Positions 35,168 to 44,316 of a stretch of 64,000 nucleotides of DNA are shown here, in pieces (the stretch's first letter is position 1; each line of letters opens with the position of its first letter). A model generated the notes under the pieces. The model made no database searches. It worked only from the letters and a program-made list of their open reading frames with translations, and was not told the DNA's origin. The position numbers and the translations under genes are program-made. This DNA is from Variovorax paradoxus (lineage in GTDB: Bacteria; Pseudomonadota; Gammaproteobacteria; Burkholderiales; Burkholderiaceae_C), in assembly GCF_024734665.1 (NCBI RefSeq), contig NZ_CP102931.1, positions 990,001 through 1,054,000 of the forward strand, read 5' to 3'.

Positions 35168-37126
35168 ATGCATCCCAAGTACCGTCCGGACATCGATGGG
35201 CTGCGCGCGATCGCGGTCGGGTCCGTGCTGGTGTATCACGCCTTCCCTACGGCGCTGATGGGCGGCTTCGTCGGGGTCGACATCTTCTTCGTGATCTCGG
35301 GCTTCCTGATCACGACCATCATTCTCCAGAGCCTCGCGGCGGGTGACTTCAGCTACCGCGACTTCTACGCACGGCGCATCCGGCGGATCTTTCCGGCGCT
35401 GATCGTGGTGCTGCTGGCGACGCTGTGCGCCGGCTGGTATCTGTTGCTGTCCGACGAGTTCGCCGAGCTCGGCAAGCAGACCGTGGGCGGCGCGGCGTTC
35501 GTCGCCAACCTGGTGTTCTGGGGCGAGTCGGGGTACTTCGACACCGCAGCCGAAACCAAGCCACTGCTGCACTTGTGGTCGCTGGGCATCGAGGAGCAGT
35601 TCTACATTTTCTGGCCGCTGCTGCTGGGGCTCGCATGGCGCAAGCGCTGGCCGATCGTGCGCGTGGTGCTGGTGGTCGCGGTGGTCTCGTTCCTGGTGAA
35701 CGTGACGACGGTGCATCCGTTGCCGGCGGCGTCGTTCTACTCGCCGGCCTCCCGTTTCTGGGAGTTGATGGTGGGCGGCATCCTGGCCTGCATGCGGCTG
35801 AAGCCGCCGGCGCCGAGCGCGTGGCGCAGCCATTTGCAGTCGGTGCTGGGCGTCGGGTTGATCGTGCTCGGGCTGGTGATGATCCGCAGCAACAAGGCGT
35901 TCCCTGGCTGGTGGGCGCTGCTGCCCACGCTGGGCGCGGTGAGCTGCATCGCCGCGGGGCCGAACGGCGTGCTGAACAAGTACCTGCTGTCGAACCGGGT
36001 GATGGTGTGGCTCGGGCTCATCAGCTATCCGCTGTACCTGTGGCACTGGCCGCTGCTTGCGTTCGTGCGCATCGTGGAGGCCGACCCGCTGCATCCGTCG
36101 CCGGTCTACCGCGCAGGCGCGATGGTGGCCAGCGTGCTGCTCGCGTGGGCCACGTACCGCTTTGTCGAGCGCTATGCGAGAAACCGCCCCGGCGCGGGCA
36201 CGCTCAAGGCACTGGGCGCGGGGATGGTGCTGCTGGCCGCCGCAGGCACGGCGATCTTCTTCGGCGTGCCCGAGCCGCGCAACAACAGCGCCCAACTGCA
36301 GATCGTCGCCAACGCCGGACTGGATGCCGACTACTACCAGGGCTTCAAGCTCGACATGATCGGCGACCAGCTGGTCTACAAGGTTGGCGGTGGGCCCAAG
36401 CGGGTGCTGTTCCTGGGCGACAGCCACGTGCAGCAGTACGCGCCGCGCGTGATGGAACTGGCCCGCACGCTGTCGATGGAAGACAAGTCGGCCTGGTTCG
36501 TGACCCAGGGCGCGTGTCCGGCGGTGCCGGGGGTCTTTGCGGACAAGAACATCGGATGCGCCGAGCGGCGCACTGCATTGCTGGCCTATGCACTGAGCCC
36601 CGAGGTCGATTCGGTGGTCATCGGCGGTTGCTGGAACTGCTACTTCGTCGGCCACGGCGCCCTGGAGTACTACTACCGCGGCGCGGACAACGTGGTCCAC
36701 CCGTTCCAGGGCGGCGACGGCATCGAACGCTCGCTGGCCTCGCTGGAGGTCACGCTGCGCGAGCTGGCACGCCACAAGAAGGTCTTCCTGCTGCTCGACA
36801 ACCCCGGTGGCCCGGAGTTCACGCCGAAGCGCCTGATCGAGGGCAGCCGCCTGACGCACATGGAGGCTTCGGTCTCGACGCCGACGACGCCGCTGCCGGC
36901 CGACCAGAAGCAGCTCAATGACCGGTTGCGCGCGATCGCGCAGGCGAGCGGAGCCGAGGCCATCGATGCGATGGCGGTGCTGTGCAAGGACGACCAGTGC
37001 ATCCGTACGATGCCCGACGGTTCGCCCGCCTACAAGGACGCCGACCACCTGCGCCCGCGCTACACCCGGGAAGAGGCGAGCTACTTCGACCGCACGGTGC
37101 GCGCCGTGCAACAGCCGTCGCGCTGA
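35168..37126 (+). CDS. OafA/YrhL-type acyltransferase with C-terminal SGNH domain (copy 1)
   Basis: A 652-residue membrane O-acyltransferase. The Acyl_transf_3 domain (about 1-370) starts PDIDGLRAIAVGSVLVYHAF, with the catalytic-type His in VYHAF and the conserved FYARRIRRIFPA motif; about ten helices follow. A periplasmic SGNH hydrolase-like domain starts near residue 395 with GDSHV (Ser419) and ends with DADHLRPRY holding the catalytic His. Such proteins acetylate O-antigen, capsule or peptidoglycan sugars using acetyl-CoA from the cytoplasm. It stands 7 nt after mutT and 17 nt before a paralogue, so it may be read from the upstream operon. Confidence 0.92.
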   Translation: MHPKYRPDIDGLRAIAVGSVLVYHAFPTALMGGFVGVDIFFVISGFLITTIILQSLAAGDFSYRDFYARRIRRIFPALIVVLLATLCAGWYLLLSDEFAELGKQTVGGAAFVANLVFWGESGYFDTAAETKPLLHLWSLGIEEQFYIFWPLLLGLAWRKRWPIVRVVLVVAVVSFLVNVTTVHPLPAASFYSPASRFWELMVGGILACMRLKPPAPSAWRSHLQSVLGVGLIVLGLVMIRSNKAFPGWWALLPTLGAVSCIAAGPNGVLNKYLLSNRVMVWLGLISYPLYLWHWPLLAFVRIVEADPLHPSPVYRAGAMVASVLLAWATYRFVERYARNRPGAGTLKALGAGMVLLAAAGTAIFFGVPEPRNNSAQLQIVANAGLDADYYQGFKLDMIGDQLVYKVGGGPKRVLFLGDSHVQQYAPRVMELARTLSMEDKSAWFVTQGACPAVPGVFADKNIGCAERRTALLAYALSPEVDSVVIGGCWNCYFVGHGALEYYYRGADNVVHPFQGGDGIERSLASLEVTLRELARHKKVFLLLDNPGGPEFTPKRLIEGSRLTHMEASVSTPTTPLPADQKQLNDRLRAIAQASGAEAIDAMAVLCKDDQCIRTMPDGSPAYKDADHLRPRYTREEASYFDRTVRAVQQPSR

Positions 37127-37143
37127 GCGAGGCTGAGCGAACG

Positions 37144-39114
37144 ATGCATCCCAAGTACCGCCCGGACATCGACGGCCTGCGCGCCATCGCGGTGGGCTCG
37201 GTGTTGGCGTACCACGCCTTTCCGAGCCTGCTGCCGGGCGGCTTCATCGGGGTCGACATCTTCTTCGTGATCTCGGGCTTCCTGATCACGACCATTCTTC
37301 TGCAGAGCCTGGCGGCGGGCGATTTCAGCTATCGCGACTTCTATGCGCGGCGCATCCGGCGCATCTTTCCGGCGCTGGTGCTCGTGCTGCTGGCGACGCT
37401 GGCCTTCGGCTGGTACGTGCTGCTGCCGGGGGAGTTCTCGCAGCTCGGCAAGCAGACCACGGGCGGGGCCGCCTTCTTTGCCAACCTCGTCTTTCTGGGC
37501 GAGGCCGGGTACTTCGACGCCACGGCCGAGACCAAGCCACTGCTGCACCTGTGGTCGCTGGGGATCGAGGAGCAGTTCTACATCTTCTGGCCGCTGATGC
37601 TTGGGCTGGCCTGGCGCAAGCGCTGGCCCATCTTGCGTGTGACGCTGGCTGTGGCCGCGATCTCGTTCCTGGTCAATGTGCTGACGGTGCAGCCGCACCG
37701 CGCGGCGGCGTTCTATTCGCCGCTGTCGCGCGCCTGGGAGCTGATGGCGGGCGGATTGCTGGCGGCGATGCGGCTGCAGCAAGTTGCCAGCGGTTCGGCC
37801 CAGCCGCGTGCGTGGACAAAGCATTTGCAGTCCGTCGTGGGCGTGGGCCTGCTCGTGCTCGGCCTCTTCATGACGCGCAGCACGAAGGCGTTTCCGGGCT
37901 GGTGGGCGCTGCTGCCGGTGCTGGGTGCGGTGAGTTGCATCGCGGCCGGGCCGAACGGCGTGCTCAACCGGTATCTGCTGTCGAACCGCGTCATGGTGTG
38001 GATCGGCCTGATCAGCTATCCGCTGTACCTTTGGCACTGGCCGCTGCTTTCGTATGCGCGCATCGTGGTGGGCGGGGAGCCTTCGCTGCAGGTGCGCATC
38101 GTGCTGGTGGTGGCGTCGGTCGCGCTGGCCTGGGCCACGTATCGCTTCCTGGAGCGCTTCGTCAAGCTTCATCTCTCGCAGACGATGTTGCGCGGGCTGG
38201 CGGGCAGCGGCGCTGCGCTGGCGTTGGCCGGCGTGCTGGTTTTCCTGGGCACGCCGCTTCCGCGCAACGACAGCCAGGCCCTGCAGGCCGTGGCTGACGC
38301 GACGCGCGAAGACAACTACTACGACGGCTTCGAAGAGGCCGCGCTGGGCGGGCAGTTTGTCTACCGCACCGGCAGCGGCAAGCACAACGTGCTGCTGATC
38401 GGCGACAGCCACGTCGAGCAATACGCGCCGCGCGCGCTCGAACTGGTGCGCACGCAGCCCGGCAAGGCCCGTACGGTGTACTTCGCGACCAAGGGCTCGT
38501 GCCCGCCTGTGCCGGGCCTGTTCAGCGGCGCCGACACGGCGTGCGAAGAGCGGCGTGCGGCGGTGCTCGATCTGGCGCTCAAGCCGGAGATCGATTCGGT
38601 GGTGCTCGGGGCGTGCTGGAGCTGCTACTTCACGGGGGCCGGGCCCACGGTGAACTACTTCGTCGACGACAAGAAGGTCGCGCACCCGTTTCTCGGTGGA
38701 GACGGTGTTGACCTGTCGCTGAAGTCGCTGGGCGAGACGCTGAAGCGCCTATCGGCACACAAGACGGTCTACCTGGTGCTCGGCAATCCGGTCGGCATGG
38801 ATTTCGATCCGCTCAAGCAGATCCAGGGCAGCCGTCTGGGCGGCATGACGGCGGTCACCGGGCAGCTCAAGGCGCCGATGCCGCGGGACCAGTCGCAGTT
38901 CAATGCGCGGCTGAAGCAGGTGGCCGAGGCCAATGGCGCAAAGGTCATCGAGCCGTTTGCCAGCCTGTGCGCCGATGGCCAGTGCATCCGCAGCATGCCG
39001 GACGACGGTTCGCCGGCCTACAAGGACATCGGGCACTTGCGGCCCCGGTATGCGCGCAGCTTCGCAACCTACATCGACCCCGCGCTGCTCGACGAGGACG
39101 CGGGCGGCAAGTAG
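37144..39114 (+). CDS. OafA/YrhL-type acyltransferase with C-terminal SGNH domain (copy 2)
   Basis: 656 residues, a tandem paralogue of the preceding gene along its whole length. The first 19 residues are identical (MHPKYRPDIDGLRAIAVGS), and FYARRIRRIFPAL, ETKPLLHLWSLGIEEQFYIF and NRVMVWIGLISYPLYLWHWP recur with few changes. The SGNH part has GDSHVEQYAP (Ser422) and DIGHLRPRY; the middle of that domain has diverged most, which suggests a different acceptor sugar or position. It is followed by a hairpin with a pyrimidine run. Confidence 0.92.
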   Translation: MHPKYRPDIDGLRAIAVGSVLAYHAFPSLLPGGFIGVDIFFVISGFLITTILLQSLAAGDFSYRDFYARRIRRIFPALVLVLLATLAFGWYVLLPGEFSQLGKQTTGGAAFFANLVFLGEAGYFDATAETKPLLHLWSLGIEEQFYIFWPLMLGLAWRKRWPILRVTLAVAAISFLVNVLTVQPHRAAAFYSPLSRAWELMAGGLLAAMRLQQVASGSAQPRAWTKHLQSVVGVGLLVLGLFMTRSTKAFPGWWALLPVLGAVSCIAAGPNGVLNRYLLSNRVMVWIGLISYPLYLWHWPLLSYARIVVGGEPSLQVRIVLVVASVALAWATYRFLERFVKLHLSQTMLRGLAGSGAALALAGVLVFLGTPLPRNDSQALQAVADATREDNYYDGFEEAALGGQFVYRTGSGKHNVLLIGDSHVEQYAPRALELVRTQPGKARTVYFATKGSCPPVPGLFSGADTACEERRAAVLDLALKPEIDSVVLGACWSCYFTGAGPTVNYFVDDKKVAHPFLGGDGVDLSLKSLGETLKRLSAHKTVYLVLGNPVGMDFDPLKQIQGSRLGGMTAVTGQLKAPMPRDQSQFNARLKQVAEANGAKVIEPFASLCADGQCIRSMPDDGSPAYKDIGHLRPRYARSFATYIDPALLDEDAGGK

Positions 39115-39120
39115 AGTAGC

Positions 39121-39141
39121 CAGCCTCGCGGCTGCTTTCTT
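39121..39141 (+). terminator. Terminator hairpin after the acyltransferase pair
   Basis: CAGCC-TCGC-GGCTG (39121-39134) followed by CTTTCTT. Only five base pairs, but GC-rich with a tetraloop, seven nt after the stop codon and in the 25-nt convergent gap before yacG, whose stop codon it overlaps. Confidence 0.5.
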
Positions 39142-39352
39142 ACTGGATCTTGGGGTCGCCGAAAGGCTCGTCGTCAGGCGGCGCTTCGGCCGGCATGCGG
39201 AATTCTTCGCTGGCCCAGGCACCCAGGTCGACACCCTTGCAGCGCGCGCTGCAGAAGGGCCTGTAGGCGTTGCTCGGCGCGTAGATGCTGTCTCCGCTGC
39301 ATGTGGGGCAGCGGACGATCCGTTCGCCCTTGCTGTTCAACCGTGTCGTCAT
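39140..39352 (-). CDS. yacG: DNA gyrase inhibitor YacG
   Basis: 70 residues with the YacG zinc finger: [12 protein letters not shown] (Cys15, Cys18) and [17 protein letters not shown] (Cys34, Cys38), an acidic C-terminus ([10 protein letters not shown]). YacG blocks DNA binding by gyrase through GyrB in E. coli. Its ATG overlaps the zapD stop (ATGA). In E. coli and many Betaproteobacteria the order is coaE-zapD-yacG; here coaE is separated by two acylation genes. Confidence 0.93.
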   Translation of the reverse strand: MTTRLNSKGERIVRCPTCSGDSIYAPSNAYRPFCSARCKGVDLGAWASEEFRMPAEAPPDDEPFGDPKIQ

Positions 39353-40104
39353 GCGCAGAGGGTCAGCTCGAAAGGCGCGTCGTCCGAGCTTTGGTGGAGG
39401 CGGTCGTCCGCGTCGTGGCGCATCAGGCGCACCGAGACCATGAGGCGGTTGCCGCTGATTTCGGGGATCAGGCCGAGCTTGGGGTCGATGCGCAGGCGCA
39501 GCAGCTGGAAGCTGCGGCCCTGCGGCAGGTTCTGCTGGAACTGGCCGTTGGTGGCGATCACCTTGTAGGGCACGTCGGCGTCGCGCAGCAGCTTGAGCAG
39601 CAGGTAGATCGATGAGGCCAGCGGCGACAGGGTGTTCGACCAGCGTTCGAGATCGGCGCGGCGGCTGGCGGCGGGGCGATGCTGCCAGGCGTAGTAGGCG
39701 GGCAGGTCGAACTCGCAGGTGCCGCCCGGAATGCCGGCGCGGCTGCGGATGCTCATGAGCCACTCGTTTTCCGTCAGCGCCTGGCCGGCCTTGCCGGCCA
39801 CGCTGTTGAGGGTGGCGAAGTTGCCTTCGAGCTGGCCGACGACCTGGTCGAGCACGGCCTCGGCAATGGCCGGATTGCCCCGGTAGCTGTTGAAGACGTT
39901 CTTGTGCTTGTCCAGGTCGCGCAGCACGTCGGCCTTGAGGTCTGCGCGCGCGGCGACGTCCATGATCTCGAAGATCGTGACAAGGGCGTAGTGGTGGGAC
40001 AGAGGCGATTCGGCGGGCACCAGTTCGCCGAGGCGACGAAACAGGTGCTCCAGCCGCAGGTACGTGCGGATGCGCTCGTTGAAGGGGTACTCGTAGAGGA
40101 TCAC
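39349..40104 (-). CDS. zapD: Cell division protein ZapD
   Basis: 251 residues, standard ZapD length. The family start [20 protein letters not shown] is nearly invariant, and the C-terminal beta domain begins around [11 protein letters not shown]. ZapD cross-links FtsZ filaments at the division ring. It is coupled to yacG by overlap; the upstream neighbour, 30 nt away on the same strand, is the SGNH-like gene instead of the usual coaE. Confidence 0.95.
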   Translation of the reverse strand: MILYEYPFNERIRTYLRLEHLFRRLGELVPAESPLSHHYALVTIFEIMDVAARADLKADVLRDLDKHKNVFNSYRGNPAIAEAVLDQVVGQLEGNFATLNSVAGKAGQALTENEWLMSIRSRAGIPGGTCEFDLPAYYAWQHRPAASRRADLERWSNTLSPLASSIYLLLKLLRDADVPYKVIATNGQFQQNLPQGRSFQLLRLRIDPKLGLIPEISGNRLMVSVRLMRHDADDRLHQSSDDAPFELTLCA

Positions 40105-40134
40105 GCGTATCGTTTTTTCACGTCGGGTTCGAGC

Positions 40135-41169
40135 TCATTGTGATTTGGCAACCGGGGTGGGCATCACCTGTCGCACAGCCTCCAGCATACGCTGCCCGAA
40201 AAGAATGTAACCCCGGGTCGAGACGTGGGTCTCGTTGGCGGGGAAAAGATCCTTCATCTTGAAGCGGTTCTCTTCTGCCAGTGCGAACAGGTCTGGCCCG
40301 ATATTTTGCGGGTTGAATTCGGCCCGGAACGCATCGGCATGGTTTTGTTGCAAATACACGGTGCTCTTGTTGGGGACCACCATCCACACCACCTTGTAAG
40401 GCGCAGCGGTGCTTTCGAAGCGCTTCATGAACTGCGCGGACTCGGCCGTCAGCGCCGCGTTGACGCGGTCTTCGGCGGTCATGAGCAGCTTGTCGCAGGC
40501 GCGGTGGCTGAACTGCTTGCAGCCGTCGGGCACCACGCGCGCGTCGATCAGCGGGCCCCAGCGATCGGGCGTGTTGGTCCAGCTGTCGGACGCCATGATG
40601 GCCTTGGTGTTTTGGTATGTGAACCAGCCACTGAGCAACTGGGCATCCCAGTTGAGCTGGAAGCCGGGGGCGGGCTTGGCAGGGTTCTCGAAGGGCGGCG
40701 GCGTGGGCTTGAAGGCGTGCTTCATCGTCTTGCAGCTCTCGGACTTCTCGATGCGGTCCTGCAGCAGGCGCTCGATGCTCTCGACGATGACCACCTTGCC
40801 CTTGAAGCCGGACTTATCGAGCCAACCCGAGAAGTCGTCGCACAGGGTGCCGCCGAGGTTGTCCCAGTGCGTTGTGGTGACCTTGTAGCCGGCGCCCACG
40901 AGCGCCGATTGCCAGGCGTAGCGCACGGAGAAGCTGTCGCCGATCACCAGGATGTCGGATTCCTGGATCGGCCATGTCTTGATGTCCGCGTCGGGAATAG
41001 GTGGTGGCGGCACGTGCCAGCCGAACTCGCGTTCCGAGATGCGCCCGATGCGGGTCAGGTCGCCGTAGGGAATGGGGGTGAAGAGGCTGGCGACCAGCAG
41101 CGCGCAGCACACCAGATAGCCCGCGACAAAGATGCGTAGCCAGGTCCTGGCCGATTTCGTGTCTTCCAT
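40135..41169 (-). CDS. Membrane-anchored SGNH/AlgX-like protein, partner of the MBOAT acyltransferase
   Basis: A 344-residue protein with one N-terminal membrane helix (about 12-32, IFVAGYLVCCALLVASLF) and a periplasmic domain. The domain starts with VIGDSFSVRYAW, the nucleophile block of SGNH hydrolases (GDS), and ends with ETHVSTRGY, which provides the His as in AlgJ/AlgX. It is separated by a single base from the MBOAT gene, the arrangement of alginate- and cellulose-acetylation pairs, where MBOAT moves acetyl across the membrane and the SGNH partner places it on the polymer. The acceptor is unknown. Confidence 0.8.
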   Translation of the reverse strand: MEDTKSARTWLRIFVAGYLVCCALLVASLFTPIPYGDLTRIGRISEREFGWHVPPPPIPDADIKTWPIQESDILVIGDSFSVRYAWQSALVGAGYKVTTTHWDNLGGTLCDDFSGWLDKSGFKGKVVIVESIERLLQDRIEKSESCKTMKHAFKPTPPPFENPAKPAPGFQLNWDAQLLSGWFTYQNTKAIMASDSWTNTPDRWGPLIDARVVPDGCKQFSHRACDKLLMTAEDRVNAALTAESAQFMKRFESTAAPYKVVWMVVPNKSTVYLQQNHADAFRAEFNPQNIGPDLFALAEENRFKMKDLFPANETHVSTRGYILFGQRMLEAVRQVMPTPVAKSQ

Positions 41170-41170
41170 G

Positions 41171-42664
41171 TCAGAACTGGAAATAGAGGAACGGGCTGTA
41201 GTTGCCGAACTTCGACACGCACAGGCCAAAAAGATAGATGCAGCCCAGGCCCGTGACCCAGGTGGCCAGTCGCTGGAGGCGGGGGCGGCCGGCCAGCCCC
41301 GCGACGTTCGGGATCCAGCGATCGAGCGTGATGGTGGGCGGCAGCGCCAGACAGATCACCAAGCCGACGAGGATGGTCTGGAAGAACTCGGGCTTGCGGA
41401 ACGGCACGCGGAACTCGCTGAAGGCCGACACGGGCGCGCCGTGCAGGCCCAGCATGCCTTTGTAGATTTCGACGGCGGCCGTCATGCTGTCTGCCCGGAA
41501 CACCACCCAGGCGATCATCACGCACAGGAAGGTGATGAACCAGCCGGCCGCGCGGCCGTACCACGTGGTCTTAGTGTTGCCGCGGCGCACCTTGGCGTTC
41601 CAGAAGTGGTTGACCATCAGGTAGGCGCCATGCAGCGCGCCCCAGATGACGAAGGTCCAGGCGGCGCCGTGCCACAGGCCGCCCAGCAGCATCGTCAGGA
41701 AAAGGTTGATGTAGCGCCGGGCCGGCCCCTTGCGGTTGCCGCCGAGTGGCACGTAGAGGTAGTCGCGAAGGAAAGTCGACAGCGAGATGTGCCAGCGGCG
41801 CCAGAACTCGATCATGTTGGTCGACTTGTAAGGCGACCTGAAATTGAGCGGCAGCTGCACGCCCACGCACAGCGACAGGCCGACCGCCATGTCCGAGTAG
41901 CCCGAGAAGTCGAAGTAGATCTGCAGCGTGTAGGCCAGCACCCCGAACCAGGCCGTGTACAGCGAGGGCAGCACGCCTTCGTGCACGCCCTTGAACATCA
42001 TGTCGGCGTATTGCCCTAGCGGGTCGGCGATCAGCATCTTCTTGGCCAGGCCGAATACGAAGATGCCCAGTCCGAGCGCCATGTTGTTGGCGTTGAACCG
42101 GTAGGTGGCCGGGTTGTTGAATTGCGGCATCATCTGCGCGTGATGCAGCACCGGGCCCGCGATCAGGTGCGGGAAGTAGGTGACGAACAGCGCGTAGTGC
42201 ACGAAGCTGCGCTCCCGCACCTTGCCCTGCCAGCAGTCGACCAGGAAGGCGATCTGCGTGAAGGTGTAGAACGAGATGCCGATCGGCAGCACGATGTGCA
42301 CCAGATCGATCTGCGCGAAGCCCGCGGCGGCCAGGCCGGCATCGATGTTTTCCAGGAAGAAGTTGGCGTACTTGAAGACGGCCAGCACCCCGAGGTTGAC
42401 CACCAGCGCGATGATCAGCAGGGCCTTGCGGTGCTTGTCTTCCCGGCCGGGCGAGGGCGTAAGCCGAAGTCCGAACCAGTAGTTGATGCAGATCGACCCC
42501 AGCAGCAAGGGCAGTGCCTTGACGCTCCACCATCCGTAGAAGAAGAGCGAAGCCAGTGCCAGGAAACCCGCCGCCGACCGGGGGCTGCGCGCACCGATCA
42601 GGAAGAAGCCGATCAGGACCAGCGGGAAGAAAACGAAGATGAAAGGGTACGAATTGAAAAGCAT
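41171..42664 (-). CDS. MBOAT-family O-acyltransferase (AlgI-like)
   Basis: A 497-residue multi-span protein. It begins MLFNSYPFIFVFFPLVLIGF as AlgI and related proteins do. Conserved MBOAT segments are visible: FWRRWHISLSTFLRDYLYVP with PLGGN, and LLGGLWHGAAWTFVIWGALH with the invariant catalytic His. AlgI-type proteins feed acetyl groups to periplasmic SGNH enzymes for polysaccharide acetylation. No alginate or cellulose synthesis genes lie in the window, so the polymer must be made by genes elsewhere. Confidence 0.93.
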   Translation of the reverse strand: MLFNSYPFIFVFFPLVLIGFFLIGARSPRSAAGFLALASLFFYGWWSVKALPLLLGSICINYWFGLRLTPSPGREDKHRKALLIIALVVNLGVLAVFKYANFFLENIDAGLAAAGFAQIDLVHIVLPIGISFYTFTQIAFLVDCWQGKVRERSFVHYALFVTYFPHLIAGPVLHHAQMMPQFNNPATYRFNANNMALGLGIFVFGLAKKMLIADPLGQYADMMFKGVHEGVLPSLYTAWFGVLAYTLQIYFDFSGYSDMAVGLSLCVGVQLPLNFRSPYKSTNMIEFWRRWHISLSTFLRDYLYVPLGGNRKGPARRYINLFLTMLLGGLWHGAAWTFVIWGALHGAYLMVNHFWNAKVRRGNTKTTWYGRAAGWFITFLCVMIAWVVFRADSMTAAVEIYKGMLGLHGAPVSAFSEFRVPFRKPEFFQTILVGLVICLALPPTITLDRWIPNVAGLAGRPRLQRLATWVTGLGCIYLFGLCVSKFGNYSPFLYFQF

Positions 42665-42733
42665 CGTGAGGGGCGCTGAGGCGTGCGCCGTTTGACGTGA
42701 TCGTCGTGTAGCCGTCGCGGCGTCAACCCCAAA

Positions 42734-43342
42734 TTATCGCGTGCCCGGCCGAACCCACCGTTCCCAGAGACCCCGTACCTGCTGAGCGAGTTCCTCCAGC
42801 GTCAAAGACTCGTTGAAAACGACCGCGTCGGCGGCGGCCCGGCGCGCCCGGCGCGTGGCCTGCTGGGCGATCACTGCCTTGACCGCTTCCGGCGTCCAGC
42901 CCGAGCGTGCGACGACGCGCTTGAGCTGCGTTTCCTCGGTGGCATCGACCACCAGCACCCGGTCGACAGTGGCGCGCCAGCGGCCGGATTCGACGAGCAG
43001 GGGAACATCGAACACGACGACCGCATCCTCGCCCGCTGCTGCGGCCTGGCGCTGGGTTTCGGCGCCGATCAAGGGGTGGAGGATGGATTCGAGGCGAGCC
43101 TTGGCACCCGTATCCGCGAACACGATCTGTCGCATGGCTGCCCTGTCCAGGCCGCCATCCGGGGCGATGACCCCGGGGCCGAAGGCTGCCTCAAGGGCCG
43201 GCACGGCGATGCCGCCAGGGAGCGCGATGGCGCGCGCGATGGCATCGGTGTCCACCAGTACCGCCCCTTGGGCCATCAGCAGCCCGGCGACGGTGCTCTT
43301 GCCGCTGCCGATGCCGCCCGTCAGGCCGATGCGCCGCACCAT
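42734..43342 (-). CDS. coaE: Dephospho-CoA kinase
   Basis: 202 residues with the P-loop GLTGGIGSGKST, the DTDAIAR motif and the lid region PLLVESGRW. CoaE phosphorylates the 3'-hydroxyl of the ribose in the last step of coenzyme A synthesis. The start ATG 43342 gives MVRRIGLTGG. It lies 8 nt after pilD on the same strand, as in many Proteobacteria; the gene that normally follows, zapD, is displaced by 2.6 kb. Confidence 0.96.
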   Translation of the reverse strand: MVRRIGLTGGIGSGKSTVAGLLMAQGAVLVDTDAIARAIALPGGIAVPALEAAFGPGVIAPDGGLDRAAMRQIVFADTGAKARLESILHPLIGAETQRQAAAAGEDAVVVFDVPLLVESGRWRATVDRVLVVDATEETQLKRVVARSGWTPEAVKAVIAQQATRRARRAAADAVVFNESLTLEELAQQVRGLWERWVRPGTR

Positions 43343-43350
43343 GCGGTGTA

Positions 43351-44316
43351 TCAATGGATCAGTGCGCCAAGGGGGAAGGCGAACGGAATCCATTGCCTCA
43401 CGACTTCCGGGCCCGCCACCAGGCAGACGAGGCCCGCCCCGGCCAGGAAGGGACCGAAAGCGATGGGAATGTCCTTGTGCGCCAGTTTGCCGGCGACGCG
43501 CAGCGTCACGCCGATCACCGCGCCCACCAGCGAAGAGACGAGGATGATCGCGATGAGATAGTCGGCGCCGAGCCAGGCGCCCAGCGCGGCGAGCAGTTTG
43601 AAGTCTCCATAGCCCATGCCTTCCTTGCCCGTAACCAGGCGAAAGCCATGGTACACAAGCCAGAGGCTCAGGTAGCCGAACACCGCGCCCCAGACCGCCG
43701 AGCTCAGCGGCACGCCGGTCCAGCCCATGGCCGCGCCGATCAGGCCGAGCCAAAGCAGGGGGTAGTTGAGCGAGTCGGGCAGGAACTGGGTGTCGAAATC
43801 GATCAGGAACTGGCAGATCAGCAGGGCGCCGAACGCGGCCCAGAGCACCCCGGCCGGTGTGATGCCGAAGCGCCAGGCACAGAGCGCGAACAGGGCGCCC
43901 GTGACCAGCTCGACCAAGGGGTAGCGCAGGTTGATCGAGGTCTTGCACGACGAACAGCGCCCGCGCAGAGCGGCGTAGCTCAGCACGGGGATGTTCTCGT
44001 ACCAGCGGATCTTGTGCCCGCACGTTCCGCAGCGCGATGCGGGGCGGGTCAGGTCGAAAGGAGGTTGTGCCTCGATGACGGCGGCCGCCTTGTCGGCTGC
44101 CGCTTCCAGCTCAGCGGGAGGCGCGACCTTCGGACCGAAGGCCAGCGACCACAGCGAGGGCGCATCCTTCGACGGCATGAGATTGGCGACGGCGTCGGCG
44201 AGCCAGTCGCGGTACATCATCACCGGCGTGCGGTAGATGACGACATTCATGAAGCTGCCGATCAATAGCCCCAGCACACCGGCGAAAACGGTGTCGAACT
44301 CCCGCGAAACGAGCAT
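43351..44316 (-). CDS. pilD: Type IV prepilin peptidase / N-methyltransferase
   Basis: A 321-residue membrane protein. The methyltransferase part contains the two CxxC pairs CGTC and CSSC of the zinc site between them ENIPVLSYAALRGR. The GxGD aspartyl protease core is GMGYGDFKLL, with the second Asp in LIDFDTQFLPD. It cleaves and methylates type IV pilins and type II secretion pseudopilins. About 45 extra residues (SKDAPSLW to VIEAQPPF) sit in the N-terminal loop compared with a minimal PilD. Its ATG overlaps the pilC stop. Confidence 0.96.
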   Translation of the reverse strand: MLVSREFDTVFAGVLGLLIGSFMNVVIYRTPVMMYRDWLADAVANLMPSKDAPSLWSLAFGPKVAPPAELEAAADKAAAVIEAQPPFDLTRPASRCGTCGHKIRWYENIPVLSYAALRGRCSSCKTSINLRYPLVELVTGALFALCAWRFGITPAGVLWAAFGALLICQFLIDFDTQFLPDSLNYPLLWLGLIGAAMGWTGVPLSSAVWGAVFGYLSLWLVYHGFRLVTGKEGMGYGDFKLLAALGAWLGADYLIAIILVSSLVGAVIGVTLRVAGKLAHKDIPIAFGPFLAGAGLVCLVAGPEVVRQWIPFAFPLGALIH

